This document shows positions 33,844-45,521 of a stretch of 64,000 bases of DNA, one piece after another. The first letter of the stretch is position 1; each line of letters begins with the position of its first letter. Both the position numbers and the translations under genes were made by a program. The stretch is from Halothiobacillus sp. GTDB taxonomy: Bacteria > Pseudomonadota > Gammaproteobacteria > Halothiobacillales > Halothiobacillaceae. A model generated the notes under the pieces. The model worked only from the letters and a program-made list of their open reading frames with translations, was not told where the DNA came from and did no database searches. Where the stretch lies: assembly GCA_024635755.1 (NCBI GenBank), contig JAGXIF010000036.1, positions 1 to 64,000 of the forward strand, written 5' to 3'.

Positions 33844-35997
33844 TTATTGGCCCATCTGTTGATTTTCGTTCACGATTTTAGGTGTCACGAAGATCAGCAA
33901 TTCGAAGCGCGAGTTGTCATTGCTCCGACTCTTGAACAACTCGCCAATTCCCGGCAGGTCGCCAAGGAAGGGAACTCTATTGATCTGGCTGGTGTTTTCA
34001 AACTCGTAAATTCCCCCAAGTACAACAGTCTGTCCATTTTGCACCTGGACCTTGGTCTGTACCTCACGAGAGTTGATCGGCGGCTGCCCGTTAATGGCCC
34101 GCGTGTAGTCCGGTTCGTCCTTCTGGACCAGGATGTCCATGATCACCATATCGTTGGGCGTGATCTGCGGGGTCACTTCCGTCTTGAGCAGCGCCTCCTT
34201 GAACTGGATGTTCGAAATGGCGCCGCCACCGGAAGCGGTTTGTGACTGGTACGGGATCTCCATGCCCTGGGAGATGACCGCCTTGTGGCCGTTGGTGGTG
34301 ATCACCTTCGGGTTGGAAACGATCTTGCCCAACCCTTCGGACTGCATGGCTTGCAGTTCCAGATTTAATAGGACATTCGACCCGAGGATCGCCAGCCCCA
34401 ACGATCCCGTGGCGGTTTGTGATATAGGCAGGTTGACGTTGTAATCCCCTGCGGACGTGCCTGCGGCATTTCCTTGAAACGCATTCAGGGCCATGTTGGC
34501 CGCCTGCGTGCCACCTCCGCTCATGCCAACGGTTGAGCCGCCGAACTGGCCAATCGCTTTTGCGCCCCACTGCATACCGAGTTCGCGTGAGAAGTTGTCG
34601 GTTGCAATAACAATGCGCGTTTCTATCAGTACTTGCTTGACTGGTTTGTCAATCTGCTCGATCAGGCCGCGGACCCGGTCGAGCGCCTCGGCGGTGTCGG
34701 TGACGATCAGGTTGTTGGTACGCGAGTCGACGGTGACCGACCCGCGACGGCTGAGGAAGTTGCCGTCGCTCTTCTTCTCGCCCGAGTTTTCACCCAGACC
34801 AGAGCTCTGACGCACCAGGGCCGCGATGTCGTCGGCCTTGGCGTAGTTGATCTGGACGATGTCGGTGATCAGCGGGGCCAGTTGCTGGGCCTGCTCGCGG
34901 GCCTCCAGTTGGGCCTTGTCGCGGGCGGCCACCTCTTCGGTCGGGGCCACGTAAATCACGTTGCCGTTCTCCCGGGAGGACAGGCCCTTGGTGGTCAGGA
35001 TCAGATCAAGCGCCTGGTCCCAGGGCACGTTCTCCAGCCGCAGGCTGATGGAGCCCTGGACCGAGTCGCTGACCACGATGTTGTTGCCGGTGAAGTCGGC
35101 GATCAACTGCAGCAGGGGGCGGACCTGGATGTCCTGGAACTTGAGGGTCAGGCGTTCACCGCTGTATTCCTTCTTGCCCAGGGAGGTGCGCTTCTCCTCG
35201 ACCGGGATCGGTTGGACCTCGACCACCAGGCGTTCGCCAGTTTGGTAGGCAAGGTGTTCGCCGGCGTTACGGGTCTTGAGTGTCACGCGGCTGCCGTTGC
35301 CCTCGGGGCGAACGTCAACGCGCTCCACCGGTGTGGCGAAGTCGTTGACGTTGTAGCGACCCGGATCGAGGCGAGTGCCGGGCAGGCGAACGATGATCTC
35401 GCTTCCCTGGCGGCGGATGTCCATCGGGGTGTCGGTGCCGCCGATGCCCAGAAGCAGTCGACCGGCGCCGTCGGCGGTGCGCCGGAAATCGATCGGTTGA
35501 CCGGCATCCATGGCCGTGGCAATCGAGCTGCCCTTGTCGGTGACTGCCAGTCCGTTGGCCGTGGTGGTCGCTTGCTGGATCTCGTCGAACGAGATGGTCA
35601 CGCGGCTGCCGTCCTGGGCGATGCTGTAGGGCACCGACTCATCGAGGTTGAATACCGCCCGTGTCTTGTCGCCGGCTTGGGCCAGCATCACCGAGTTGAC
35701 TGCGCCCAGCCCGATGCTGGTGCGGCGGCTGCCGGTCTTGTTTTCCACGTCCGGCAGGTCGATGGCCACCCGGGCGGGGTTGTCGATCTTGAAGCTACCC
35801 GGGTCGCTGGTCAGTGGCTCGGACAGCGTGAAATGCACCATGACCTTGCCTTCGCTGGTCCGGTCATAGCTGATCTCGTTGAGGTCGCCGGCGACGCCGA
35901 GACAGGGGACGAGGGCGGCAGCCATGGTGATCGCGGGGAGGCCAAGCCCTCGACGCAGGCCGTCGCTCAGGCGTGAAGGTTTCTTGAGGTTATCCAT
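33844..35997 (-). CDS. pilQ: type IV pilus secretin PilQ
   Basis: AMIN domain, secretin/STN (LTLKFQDIQVRPLLQLIADFTGNNIVVSDSVQGSISLRLENVPWDQALDLIL), C-terminal secretin. Confidence 0.95.
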   Translation of the reverse strand: MDNLKKPSRLSDGLRRGLGLPAITMAAALVPCLGVAGDLNEISYDRTSEGKVMVHFTLSEPLTSDPGSFKIDNPARVAIDLPDVENKTGSRRTSIGLGAVNSVMLAQAGDKTRAVFNLDESVPYSIAQDGSRVTISFDEIQQATTTANGLAVTDKGSSIATAMDAGQPIDFRRTADGAGRLLLGIGGTDTPMDIRRQGSEIIVRLPGTRLDPGRYNVNDFATPVERVDVRPEGNGSRVTLKTRNAGEHLAYQTGERLVVEVQPIPVEEKRTSLGKKEYSGERLTLKFQDIQVRPLLQLIADFTGNNIVVSDSVQGSISLRLENVPWDQALDLILTTKGLSSRENGNVIYVAPTEEVAARDKAQLEAREQAQQLAPLITDIVQINYAKADDIAALVRQSSGLGENSGEKKSDGNFLSRRGSVTVDSRTNNLIVTDTAEALDRVRGLIEQIDKPVKQVLIETRIVIATDNFSRELGMQWGAKAIGQFGGSTVGMSGGGTQAANMALNAFQGNAAGTSAGDYNVNLPISQTATGSLGLAILGSNVLLNLELQAMQSEGLGKIVSNPKVITTNGHKAVISQGMEIPYQSQTASGGGAISNIQFKEALLKTEVTPQITPNDMVIMDILVQKDEPDYTRAINGQPPINSREVQTKVQVQNGQTVVLGGIYEFENTSQINRVPFLGDLPGIGELFKSRSNDNSRFELLIFVTPKIVNENQQMGQ

Positions 35998-36015
35998 ATC
36001 GCTGCTTCCCATCAT

Positions 36016-36564
36016 TTAGCTCCGGCCGCTCTGTGACTTGACGACCGTTGTCTGTTTTCTCCAGCCACCCTGTCCATCGGGCACGATTTCCTCCAGCCTC
36101 ACGCTGGTCTCGCCAATCTCGATCACTTCGCCGTAGTTCCGCCCCATGTGCTCACCCAGCGCCACTTCATGAATGACGCCGTTGCCGTCTCGAATCAGCG
36201 CAAATGTGGTTTCCCGCCGGTTGATGATGCCGCGCATGGCGAGGGCATCCAGGGGAAATTGTTCGAGTGGCTCCTGGGGGCGATCCACATCCGGCGTGAG
36301 CCCGTCGCCTCGCTCGACGGATTCGTCCTCCGGCGGCATGAACGGGGTGCGGGCGTCAGCCGGGACGCTGTAGGCGTATTTCGGCAAGGGCTTCATCTCC
36401 GGGATGGGCTCGATCTTGCCGCCCGGTCGCGCTTCCAGCTTGGCGACCTTCTGCTCGAGACCATCCATGTCCTGCGCGCAGCCGCTGGCGAGGCCCGCCA
36501 GGATCAGGCTCGATGCGATCAGCCCTAGGCGCGCCCCCCAGTTGTGCTTGTTGCCGGTGGTCAT
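36016..36564 (-). CDS. pilP: type IV pilus lipoprotein PilP
   Basis: Lipobox LAGLASGC; PilP domain (MRGIINRRETTFALIRDGNGVIHEVALGEHMGRNYGEV). Confidence 0.92.
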   Translation of the reverse strand: MTTGNKHNWGARLGLIASSLILAGLASGCAQDMDGLEQKVAKLEARPGGKIEPIPEMKPLPKYAYSVPADARTPFMPPEDESVERGDGLTPDVDRPQEPLEQFPLDALAMRGIINRRETTFALIRDGNGVIHEVALGEHMGRNYGEVIEIGETSVRLEEIVPDGQGGWRKQTTVVKSQSGRS

Positions 36565-37178
36565 TGGCCGCCTCCTTGCTCACCGCTTTCCAGGTAACGG
36601 TATGTCTTGGCCTCAATGCTCATCATGAGTTCGCGCGGTTCGTCGCCCTCGGCCGTGTCATTGCGCGGCGTGATGGCCGGATTGTGCAGGGTAACGATCC
36701 GCGGCAGGTTGGCCGTATCGCTGATGAACTGGGTCAGTTCCCGATAGGTGCCCCGCAGCGTGAGGTGGTAGCTCATCTCGGCGTAGAAGTCGTGCTTAAC
36801 CTCGCTGCCGGGCCGAATCTGCTCGTTCTTCAGGCCGTTTGAGAGCGACGTCTGCGCGACGTTGTCGATCAGGTTCTCGGCCTCCCGCTTGTTGGGCAGT
36901 TGCCGCAGCAATTCGCCGAAACGGGTCTCCATTTCCTTGATCTGGTCTTCGTAGGCTTGGAGGTTGGCGGCCAGCCGCTGTTTCTGGTCCACGGTCTGCA
37001 GGAGAGATTTTTCTTCCCGCTGTGCCCGTTCCAGCAACTCCTTTTGCGGCAGGGTGTCGAAGTAGACCACCGCGCCCACGATCAGGACGAAGACGAAGAC
37101 GAAGATCACCAGCCGGGTTCCGAGCGAGGTCAGACCGATGGTCTGGAAATCCAGGTTTCTCAGTTCGTTGAGATCCAT
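36561..37178 (-). CDS. pilO: type IV pilus protein PilO
   Basis: PilO-like TM plus coiled coil, ferredoxin-like domain; position in operon. Confidence 0.92.
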   Translation of the reverse strand: MDLNELRNLDFQTIGLTSLGTRLVIFVFVFVLIVGAVVYFDTLPQKELLERAQREEKSLLQTVDQKQRLAANLQAYEDQIKEMETRFGELLRQLPNKREAENLIDNVAQTSLSNGLKNEQIRPGSEVKHDFYAEMSYHLTLRGTYRELTQFISDTANLPRIVTLHNPAITPRNDTAEGDEPRELMMSIEAKTYRYLESGEQGGGQ

Positions 37179-37180
37179 GC

Positions 37181-37780
37181 TCAGTTCTCCTTGTCCGCAG
37201 CGGTGGCGTCTTCCTTAGGCGGCTGGATCTTGGCCTTTATCGAGAAGACGTAGCGCCCGGCGCTCGAGCCGACCTCGTCGGCCGGTGCCTGAGCCAGGAT
37301 GCCCGATCCGACCAGGTTGGCGTCACTGATGTAGTCCGCATCGTTGAGCCGGCGGAGGTAGGCCGCGACCCGTGCCTGGGCGTCGGCCTTGCCCTGAAGG
37401 CTGATGGACACGTCGTTGGTTACCGTGACATCGGTCAGTTGCACCCCGTCCGGCAGGGTCGTCACCAGGTTTTCTGCCAGGTGCACGATCGTGGGCCGGC
37501 TGGATTGCAGCTTTTCGATCACTTGCATGCGGGCGGTCAGCTCGGCCTTGCGCTTTTTCAGTTCGTTGATCGACTGAATCTGCCGGTCGAGTGTTTTGAT
37601 CACGCCCTCGAGGTAGGCATTGCGTTCGTTCTGGTGGTCGATCTGTGCCTGCATGTAGCTGTGGATGCCGAAGGCCACGATCACGGCGCCGACTGCTGCC
37701 AGTACCAAATGGATGACGAAGTCTCGTTGCCGCTTTTGGCGTCGTTCCTCGCGCCAGGGGAGGAGGTTGATCCGTCTCAT
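37181..37780 (-). CDS. pilN: type IV pilus protein PilN
   Basis: MRRINLLPWREERRQKRQRDF, conserved INLLPWR motif. Confidence 0.94.
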   Translation of the reverse strand: MRRINLLPWREERRQKRQRDFVIHLVLAAVGAVIVAFGIHSYMQAQIDHQNERNAYLEGVIKTLDRQIQSINELKKRKAELTARMQVIEKLQSSRPTIVHLAENLVTTLPDGVQLTDVTVTNDVSISLQGKADAQARVAAYLRRLNDADYISDANLVGSGILAQAPADEVGSSAGRYVFSIKAKIQPPKEDATAADKEN

Positions 37781-38874
37781 CAGTCGAAGCTCCTTAACGC
37801 AAGCCCGCAGGCAATCAGCATTGCGGTGCCGTGCCGAACCAATTGTTCGGTAGACACGCCAGGTCCCTTGGCGAGTGCGGCGAATGGGTTCGCCAACCGG
37901 GTGTCGACCCCGGTCTCGTTGTTGATCCGCTCGACGGCGCCCGCAGTGTTGGCCGCCCCGCCTCCAAGCAGGATCAGGTTGACGGTTCTGCCACTCGATT
38001 CGGAATAGTAATACTGCAGGAATCGCTCGATATTCATCGCCAGCGAATCAAGGTAGGGCTGCAGCACCTTGCGCTGGTAATCCTCGGGCAGGCTGTCGTC
38101 GCGTTTGCGCTCTTCGGCCTCCTGCAGGCCGAGGCCGTACTGAGCGGCGATCTCGCTGGTCAGCTGCTGGCCTCCACCTTCATGCTCGCGCGTGTAGACG
38201 ATGTCGTCATTGACGAAAATGCTCAGGGTGGTAGTGGTGTCGCCCAAGTCGAAGACGGCAACGGGCTGGGAGCGATCCTCGGGGTCCAGCGTTGGGGCGA
38301 GGATCTCGGTGAAGGCGTTCTGCAGGGCGAACGACTCGATATCCACCACGTCGACCGTCATGCCGGCTGCCTCGGCCACGGCTACCCGGCTGTCGACGTT
38401 GTCGGTGCGGGTGGCGGCCATCAGCACGTCGATGCCTTCTTCGTTACCGGCACGGCGTTTCTTCTGCTTGCCGAGGATGTCCGTCTCCACCGGTTCGAAG
38501 TCGAAGTTGACCTCGTCGATGGGGAAGGGGATGTATTGATCGGCCTCGAGGCGAACCTGCTCCTCGAGTTCGAATTCATCCCCGGGGTTGTCGATATGCA
38601 ACACTCGGCTGACCGCCGAAGACGTTGGCACCGCCATGCAGAGGGGTTTGCCCTTGCCGCGGGCACGCTGAGCGGCGCTGGTGAGGGCTGCGGCGACCGC
38701 TTCGGTGTCCGTGATCGATTTCCCCTGAACCGCGCCCTGCGGGAGGGGTTCGATCGCGAATCCCGTGGTGCGGTAGCCGCCGCGGCGTTTTTCCAGCTGG
38801 ATGATCTTCACGGCAGTCGAGCTGATGTCGACCCCGAGGCGGGCAGGTTTTGCGTTGAATAGTGGCACGGTCAT
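37780..38874 (-). CDS. pilM: type IV pilus protein PilM
   Basis: ARLGVDISSTAVKIIQLEKR; actin-like fold motifs (ILLGGGAANTAG). Confidence 0.94.
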   Translation of the reverse strand: MTVPLFNAKPARLGVDISSTAVKIIQLEKRRGGYRTTGFAIEPLPQGAVQGKSITDTEAVAAALTSAAQRARGKGKPLCMAVPTSSAVSRVLHIDNPGDEFELEEQVRLEADQYIPFPIDEVNFDFEPVETDILGKQKKRRAGNEEGIDVLMAATRTDNVDSRVAVAEAAGMTVDVVDIESFALQNAFTEILAPTLDPEDRSQPVAVFDLGDTTTTLSIFVNDDIVYTREHEGGGQQLTSEIAAQYGLGLQEAEERKRDDSLPEDYQRKVLQPYLDSLAMNIERFLQYYYSESSGRTVNLILLGGGAANTAGAVERINNETGVDTRLANPFAALAKGPGVSTEQLVRHGTAMLIACGLALRSFD

Positions 38875-39023
38875 TCCTTTCCTTTTGAGCGTGCGTTAAG
38901 GTTTCGCACACACGCACCTTGCGTCCCAGAAATGCATCCTATGGCAAAACTGCCGCGCTTGTCGACAACGATGCCGAAGGCGTTTACGCAACAACGGTCA
39001 CTGGGCCCTTTTTCGAAATCCGA

Positions 39024-41399
39024 ATGAAGCTTATCAAGATTCTCTCCTATCTGATTGGTCTGGGCCTTATTGTGGCTCTAGCCGGCATGGGCGTTCTGTA
39101 TCATGTCTACAACACTCAGCTGCCCAGCATCGACGAACTCGGTGAGGTCCGCTACCAGATGCCGATGCAGATTCACGACCGCGAAGGCGGCTTGATGGCC
39201 GAATTCGGCAACCAGCGACGATTCCCGGTGAGCTTCGACGAAATTCCGCCCGTGGTGGTCGATGCCTTCATCGCGGCGGAGGACGGCCGCTTTTTCGAGC
39301 ATGTCGGGGTGGATTTTCTCGGCCTGGCCAGGGCGGCGGTGGAGCTGATCCGTACCGGTGACAAGTCCCAGGGCGGGTCGACCATCACCATGCAGGTGGC
39401 GCGAAACTTCTACCTGGGGCGGCAAAAGACCTACACGCGGAAGTTCTACGAGATCCTCCTGGCGGTGAAGATCGACCGGGCCTTCAGCAAGGAGGACATT
39501 CTCGCCCTCTACCTGAACAAGATCTTCATGGGGCACCGTGCGTATGGCATCAAGGCGGCCGCCAAGGTCTACTTCGACAAGGAGCTTTTCGAACTGACTA
39601 CCGCCGAGGCCGCCATGCTGGCGGCCCTGCCGAAGGCCCCATCGACCACCAACCCGGTGAGTGACCCCGAACGTGCCCTAGCGCGACGGGCCTACGTGCT
39701 CGGGCGGATGCTCAAGTTGGGCAAGATCGACCAGGCCGAATTCGATCGAGCCATGCAAGAAAGGCTGCCCGGACGCCTGTATACCTCCAGCACCATCGAT
39801 ACCCGCGCGCCGCATGCCGCCGAGATGGCCCGTCGGGATTTGCTCGAGCAGTATGGGGAGAAGGCATACAGCATGGGCCTGTCCGTGCAGACCACGATCG
39901 ACCCCGTCGCGCAACGTGCCGCGCGCGCCGCTTTGCGCGACGCCTTGATCGCCTACGATCGCCGCCACGGCTACCGTGGTCCCGAAGCCGACTGGAGCGA
40001 GCGACTGGCTGAGCCGGAAGCGTTGGCAGAGCAGTTGGCGGAAGTGGATGGCGTAGGTGGCCTGGTGCCGGCGGTGGTCTTGTCCGCCGATCCGAAGGAG
40101 GCCGCGCTGCTGGTCAAGGGGCACGGCGAGGTCCGTCTGGGGCTTGCGGCAGTGGACTGGGCCTGTGCCTATCGATCGGTGGACAGCTGCGGTCCCAAGC
40201 CTCAGGCAGTCGACCAGGTGCTTTCCAAGGGCGACTTGGTTCGCCTCGAGGTCGCGGGCGATGGCGAGGAAAAGACGTATCGGTTGGCGCAAATACCCGA
40301 GGTGACGGGGGCGTTCGCCTCACTGGAGCCCCGCACCGGCGCGATCCGAGCGATGGTGGGCGGGTTCGATTTCTTCCACGAGAGCGAATTCAACAACGTC
40401 ACCCGCGCCGAGCGCCAGCCCGGTTCGGGCTTCAAGCCGTATCTCTATTCCGCGGCCCTGAATCACGGATACACTTGGGCGACCATGATCAACGATTCGC
40501 CAGTGGTGATCGAGGATGGCGTGCGTGCGGGCATCGATTGGCGACCCAGCAATTACGGCCGCAGCTTTTCCGGCATGCGCCGCATGCGCGAGGCCCTGAC
40601 CAAGTCGGTGAATCTGGTTTCGGTGCGCTTGGCCCAGGCCGTCGGGTCACAGGGCGTGCTCGATTATGCCGCGCGCTTCGGCTTGCCGGTCGAGGAGTGG
40701 AAGCCGACCCTGTCCATGGCGTTGGGCAGCTACACCCTTACCCCTCTGGATCAGGTGGCCGGTTTTGCGGTGTTCGCGAACGGCGGCTACCGCGTCACCC
40801 CCTATCTCGTCACCGAAATGGAAAACCCGGATGACGGCGTGGTCTATTCCCACCCCGGGGTCAGCGCCTGTGATCGTTGCCCCCCGGACACGGCCGACCC
40901 GAGTCTTGCCCCTCGGGTGATCACCGAGCAGAACGCCTTCCTGATGCGGTCGGGGCTTCGGAGTGTCGTGCGCCGTGGGACCGGCGTACGTGCCTGGCGG
41001 GCGCTGGAGCGATCGGACATCGGCGGGAAGACCGGGACGACCAATGACCAGCGGGATGCCTGGTTCACCGGCTTTGGGCCCAATTGGGTCGCCACGGCCT
41101 GGGTGGGGTTCCCCGACAACAGCGAGCTAGGGCGTCGGGAAACCGGCGGGCGCGCAGCCCTGCCAATGTGGGTGGATTTCATGCGAGAGGTCCTGCCGCC
41201 GCCGCAGGGGGATGAGGCGCCGCCGGAAGGCATCGTCGAGGCCTGGATCGACCCGACGACAGGACGGCTTGTGCCAGAAGACCATCCTGGCGCGATACAG
41301 GAATATTTCGACACCACCAATCCGCGCGCGGAGTTGCCGTCGGAAGATGCCCCGGCTGCATCGGGCACCTCGCGGGAGGTGATGGAAAACTTGTTCTGA
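39024..41399 (+). CDS. ponA: penicillin-binding protein 1A
   Basis: GT51 (EDGRFFEHVGVDFLGLARA, GGSTITMQVARNFYLGR) and transpeptidase (TKSVNLVSVRLAQ, KTGTTNDQRDAWF). Confidence 0.96.
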   Translation: MKLIKILSYLIGLGLIVALAGMGVLYHVYNTQLPSIDELGEVRYQMPMQIHDREGGLMAEFGNQRRFPVSFDEIPPVVVDAFIAAEDGRFFEHVGVDFLGLARAAVELIRTGDKSQGGSTITMQVARNFYLGRQKTYTRKFYEILLAVKIDRAFSKEDILALYLNKIFMGHRAYGIKAAAKVYFDKELFELTTAEAAMLAALPKAPSTTNPVSDPERALARRAYVLGRMLKLGKIDQAEFDRAMQERLPGRLYTSSTIDTRAPHAAEMARRDLLEQYGEKAYSMGLSVQTTIDPVAQRAARAALRDALIAYDRRHGYRGPEADWSERLAEPEALAEQLAEVDGVGGLVPAVVLSADPKEAALLVKGHGEVRLGLAAVDWACAYRSVDSCGPKPQAVDQVLSKGDLVRLEVAGDGEEKTYRLAQIPEVTGAFASLEPRTGAIRAMVGGFDFFHESEFNNVTRAERQPGSGFKPYLYSAALNHGYTWATMINDSPVVIEDGVRAGIDWRPSNYGRSFSGMRRMREALTKSVNLVSVRLAQAVGSQGVLDYAARFGLPVEEWKPTLSMALGSYTLTPLDQVAGFAVFANGGYRVTPYLVTEMENPDDGVVYSHPGVSACDRCPPDTADPSLAPRVITEQNAFLMRSGLRSVVRRGTGVRAWRALERSDIGGKTGTTNDQRDAWFTGFGPNWVATAWVGFPDNSELGRRETGGRAALPMWVDFMREVLPPPQGDEAPPEGIVEAWIDPTTGRLVPEDHPGAIQEYFDTTNPRAELPSEDAPAASGTSREVMENLF

Positions 41400-41443
41400 C
41401 ACCGGATGAGTGGCCCGTTTGACGGGCCCCGCCCGGTGTCCGG
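41398..41443 (+). terminator. hairpin after ponA
   Basis: Nested GACACCGG...CCCGGTGTC with GGCCCGT-ttg-ACGGGCC inside. Confidence 0.5.
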
Positions 41444-41460
41444 TTATCAGGAGAGGAGAG

Positions 41461-42060
41461 ATGGGAGCTGCGCCCCTCGAAGTGCTGCGAGTGGCCGCGC
41501 GGATGGCGGCCGACTCGCCCGGGCAATCGCGGCGTCACGTGCTGGAGGCCGCGGCCAACTCGCTGGGCCTGTCGCTGGATCGACGATTCCTTGCCGCCGA
41601 CCTCGATCGGCTGGAATGGGAGCTACGGCAGTATCAAGCCACCTTCCGTCCCGACCAACGTTGTCAGCTGCGTGAGCTGCGCGAAGCGGCGCTGCAGGCG
41701 ATGGATTTCTTTGCCGAGTTCCGGCCGCGTCTGGTTGGGGACGTACTGTCAGGTACGGCGGACGAGCATTCGCCCATCGCCCTCCAACTGTTTGCCGATA
41801 CACCCGAGCAGGTGATCGAACGGTTGCTGGAGCGGGATATTCCTTTTGAGGAATCGGAGCGGACCTGGCGCTACGGAGACGGGCACAACGAACGGGTGTC
41901 GGTATTCGCCTTTGGCGCCGGAGAGCACCTGGTTGTCCTGGAGGTGTTTCCGGCCGAACGCATCCGGGAGGCGCCGTTGGTACCGGGAGGGGGCGGAGTC
42001 AAGCTCCGGCGGTTGTCCCGTGGCCGGCTCGAGGCACTGTTGGCCGACGAGGCGGGCTGA
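41461..42060 (+). CDS. nucleotidyltransferase-like/hypothetical protein
   Basis: GAGAGGAG SD; about 199-aa intact ORF with MDFFAEFRPRLVGDVLSGTADEHSPIALQLFADTPEQV. Confidence 0.55.
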   Translation: MGAAPLEVLRVAARMAADSPGQSRRHVLEAAANSLGLSLDRRFLAADLDRLEWELRQYQATFRPDQRCQLRELREAALQAMDFFAEFRPRLVGDVLSGTADEHSPIALQLFADTPEQVIERLLERDIPFEESERTWRYGDGHNERVSVFAFGAGEHLVVLEVFPAERIREAPLVPGGGGVKLRRLSRGRLEALLADEAG

Positions 42061-42111
42061 AGGAGGATCCAAAGCCGTTTCGCTCCGCCGGCTGCCTGTG
42101 GGGCAGGTGGC

Positions 42112-43173
42112 TCAGCGGGCGCTGAGCCGGTGCACGGCATCGACCAACACCTTGACCTTGTCCGGGTTCACGTACTGGTGGATGCCGTGTCCCAGATTGA
42201 ACACATGACCGGGGTGGGGTCCGAACTCGCCGAGAATCCGGGCGACTTCGCGCTCGATCACCTCGTCGGGCGCGTAAAGCACGCTCGGGTCGAGATTGCC
42301 CTGCAGGGCAACGCGGTCGCCCACCTGCTCGCGGATGGTGTCCAAGGTGACCGTCCAGTCCAGGCCGATGCCGTCGGCGCCGGTGTCCGCGATCCACGAG
42401 GCCCACTGACCGCCGCCCTTGGTAAACAGCGTCACCGGCACGTAACTGCCATCCGGACGTTCGCGATGCAGCCCATCGACGATGCGCTGCATGTACTGCA
42501 GCGAGAATTCGCGATAGTCGTGCGGGGCGAGCACGCCGCCCCAGGTATCGAACACCATGAGTGCCTGGGCGCCGGATTCGATTTGGGCATTGAGGTAATC
42601 CGTCACCGAGTCGGCCAGCTTGTCGAGCAGCAGGTGAGCGGCCTTCGGATTGCTGTAGACCAGCCCCTTGACCTTGGCGAAGTCCTTGGTGCCACCACCC
42701 TCGACCATGTAGGTCGCCAGCGTCCACGGACTGCCGGTAAAGCCGATCAGCGGCACGCGGCCGTCGAGCGCCTGTCGAATGGTGGACACGGCGTTCATGA
42801 CGTAGCCGAGATCGCTGCCCATGTCCGGCTGCTTTATGCGCTGGATGTCGGCGGCGCTGCGCACCGGACGCTCGAAGACAGGGCCTTCGCCGGCCACGAA
42901 CTTCAGGCCCAGTCCCATGGCATCGGGGATGGTCAGGATGTCGGAAAACAGGATCGCCGCATCTAGGTCATAGCGCTCCAGCGGCTGGAGCGTGACTTCG
43001 CAGGCCAACTCGGCCGAACGGCAGAGGTCCATGAAGCTGCCGGCCCGCTGACGGGTGGCCTTGTACTCCGGAAGGTAGCGCCCGGCCTGCCGCATGATCC
43101 AGATCGGGGTACGATCCACCGGCTGACGGGTGAGGGCGCGCAGCAGGCGGTCGTTCTTCAACGGGGTGGTCAT
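42112..43173 (-). CDS. hemE: uroporphyrinogen decarboxylase
   Basis: [35 protein letters not shown]. Confidence 0.97.
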   Translation of the reverse strand: MTTPLKNDRLLRALTRQPVDRTPIWIMRQAGRYLPEYKATRQRAGSFMDLCRSAELACEVTLQPLERYDLDAAILFSDILTIPDAMGLGLKFVAGEGPVFERPVRSAADIQRIKQPDMGSDLGYVMNAVSTIRQALDGRVPLIGFTGSPWTLATYMVEGGGTKDFAKVKGLVYSNPKAAHLLLDKLADSVTDYLNAQIESGAQALMVFDTWGGVLAPHDYREFSLQYMQRIVDGLHRERPDGSYVPVTLFTKGGGQWASWIADTGADGIGLDWTVTLDTIREQVGDRVALQGNLDPSVLYAPDEVIEREVARILGEFGPHPGHVFNLGHGIHQYVNPDKVKVLVDAVHRLSAR

Positions 43174-43178
43174 GAGGC

Positions 43179-44615
<1,437 letters not shown>

Positions 44616-44679
44616 TCAATGCGGAGCCCGGGGCGAGTGCCCTTTCGGGCTGGATCGCGCCCGGGCGCTCCCCCGTGGT

Positions 44680-45129
44680 TCAGGCAGAGAGGCGACCGCG
44701 CACGGCCTGGCTGACCGCCGCCATGTCGGCACGACCGTTCAGCCGTTCACGGGCCACCTTCATCACGGCGCCCATCTGGCTGAGGTCGGTTGCCTGCTCC
44801 GATTCGATGATCTCGGCCACCACCGCCTGGATTTCCTCGGGGGAAAGCGGCTGTGGCAGATAGGTCTCGATGATCTCGAGCTCGGCCTCTTCGACGGCCT
44901 TGAGGTCGTCGCGATCAGCCGAGTCGTACTGGGCGATCGACTCCCGCCGCTGCTTGGCCTGCTTGGTCAGGATGGCCATCGCCTCGTCGTCGGTGATCTC
45001 GCGGCGATCATCGATTTCCTTTTGCTTGATCGCGGCGATCAGCATGCGGATCGTGGTCAGACCCGACTTGTCGCCGCTCTTCATGGCCGTTTTCATGTCG
45101 GCGGTCAGTTGCGCCTTGATCGTGCTCAT
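44680..45129 (-). CDS. yqeY: GatB/YqeY domain protein
   Basis: MSTIKAQLTADMKTAMKSGDKSGLTTIRMLIAAIKQKEID...MGAVMK. Confidence 0.93.
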   Translation of the reverse strand: MSTIKAQLTADMKTAMKSGDKSGLTTIRMLIAAIKQKEIDDRREITDDEAMAILTKQAKQRRESIAQYDSADRDDLKAVEEAELEIIETYLPQPLSPEEIQAVVAEIIESEQATDLSQMGAVMKVARERLNGRADMAAVSQAVRGRLSA

Positions 45130-45150
45130 GCGTGTTTCGCTACCAGACGA

Positions 45151-45366
45151 TCAGAAAAGGCGAACGCGACGCGCTTGTTCCTTGGAGAGGCGCTTCTGGT
45201 TGCGCTTTACCGCGGCAGCGGCCTTGCGCTTGCGAGCGGCCGTCGGCTTCTCGTAATACTCACGCTCGCGCATCTCGCTGATGATGCCGGCTTTCTCGCA
45301 GGAGCGCTTGAAACGACGAACTGCAACCTCGAAAGGCTCATTTTCACGAACACGTACAGAAGGCAT
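45151..45366 (-). CDS. rpsU: 30S ribosomal protein S21
   Basis: [48 protein letters not shown]. Confidence 0.97.
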   Translation of the reverse strand: MPSVRVRENEPFEVAVRRFKRSCEKAGIISEMREREYYEKPTAARKRKAAAAVKRNQKRLSKEQARRVRLF

Positions 45367-45521
45367 GAATGCGTTACACCTCGAAATAAATGTGAAAGGT
45401 TTTTCGCTTGAACCCGGCGAGGGCCCAAAATAAAAGGTGTTGTAGTATAAAGCGTTCCCCGCAGTGTGCAAGAGTGATGCACGTCTGCGCGACATGGGAA
45501 GGCAACCTGAGGTGATGTTGA

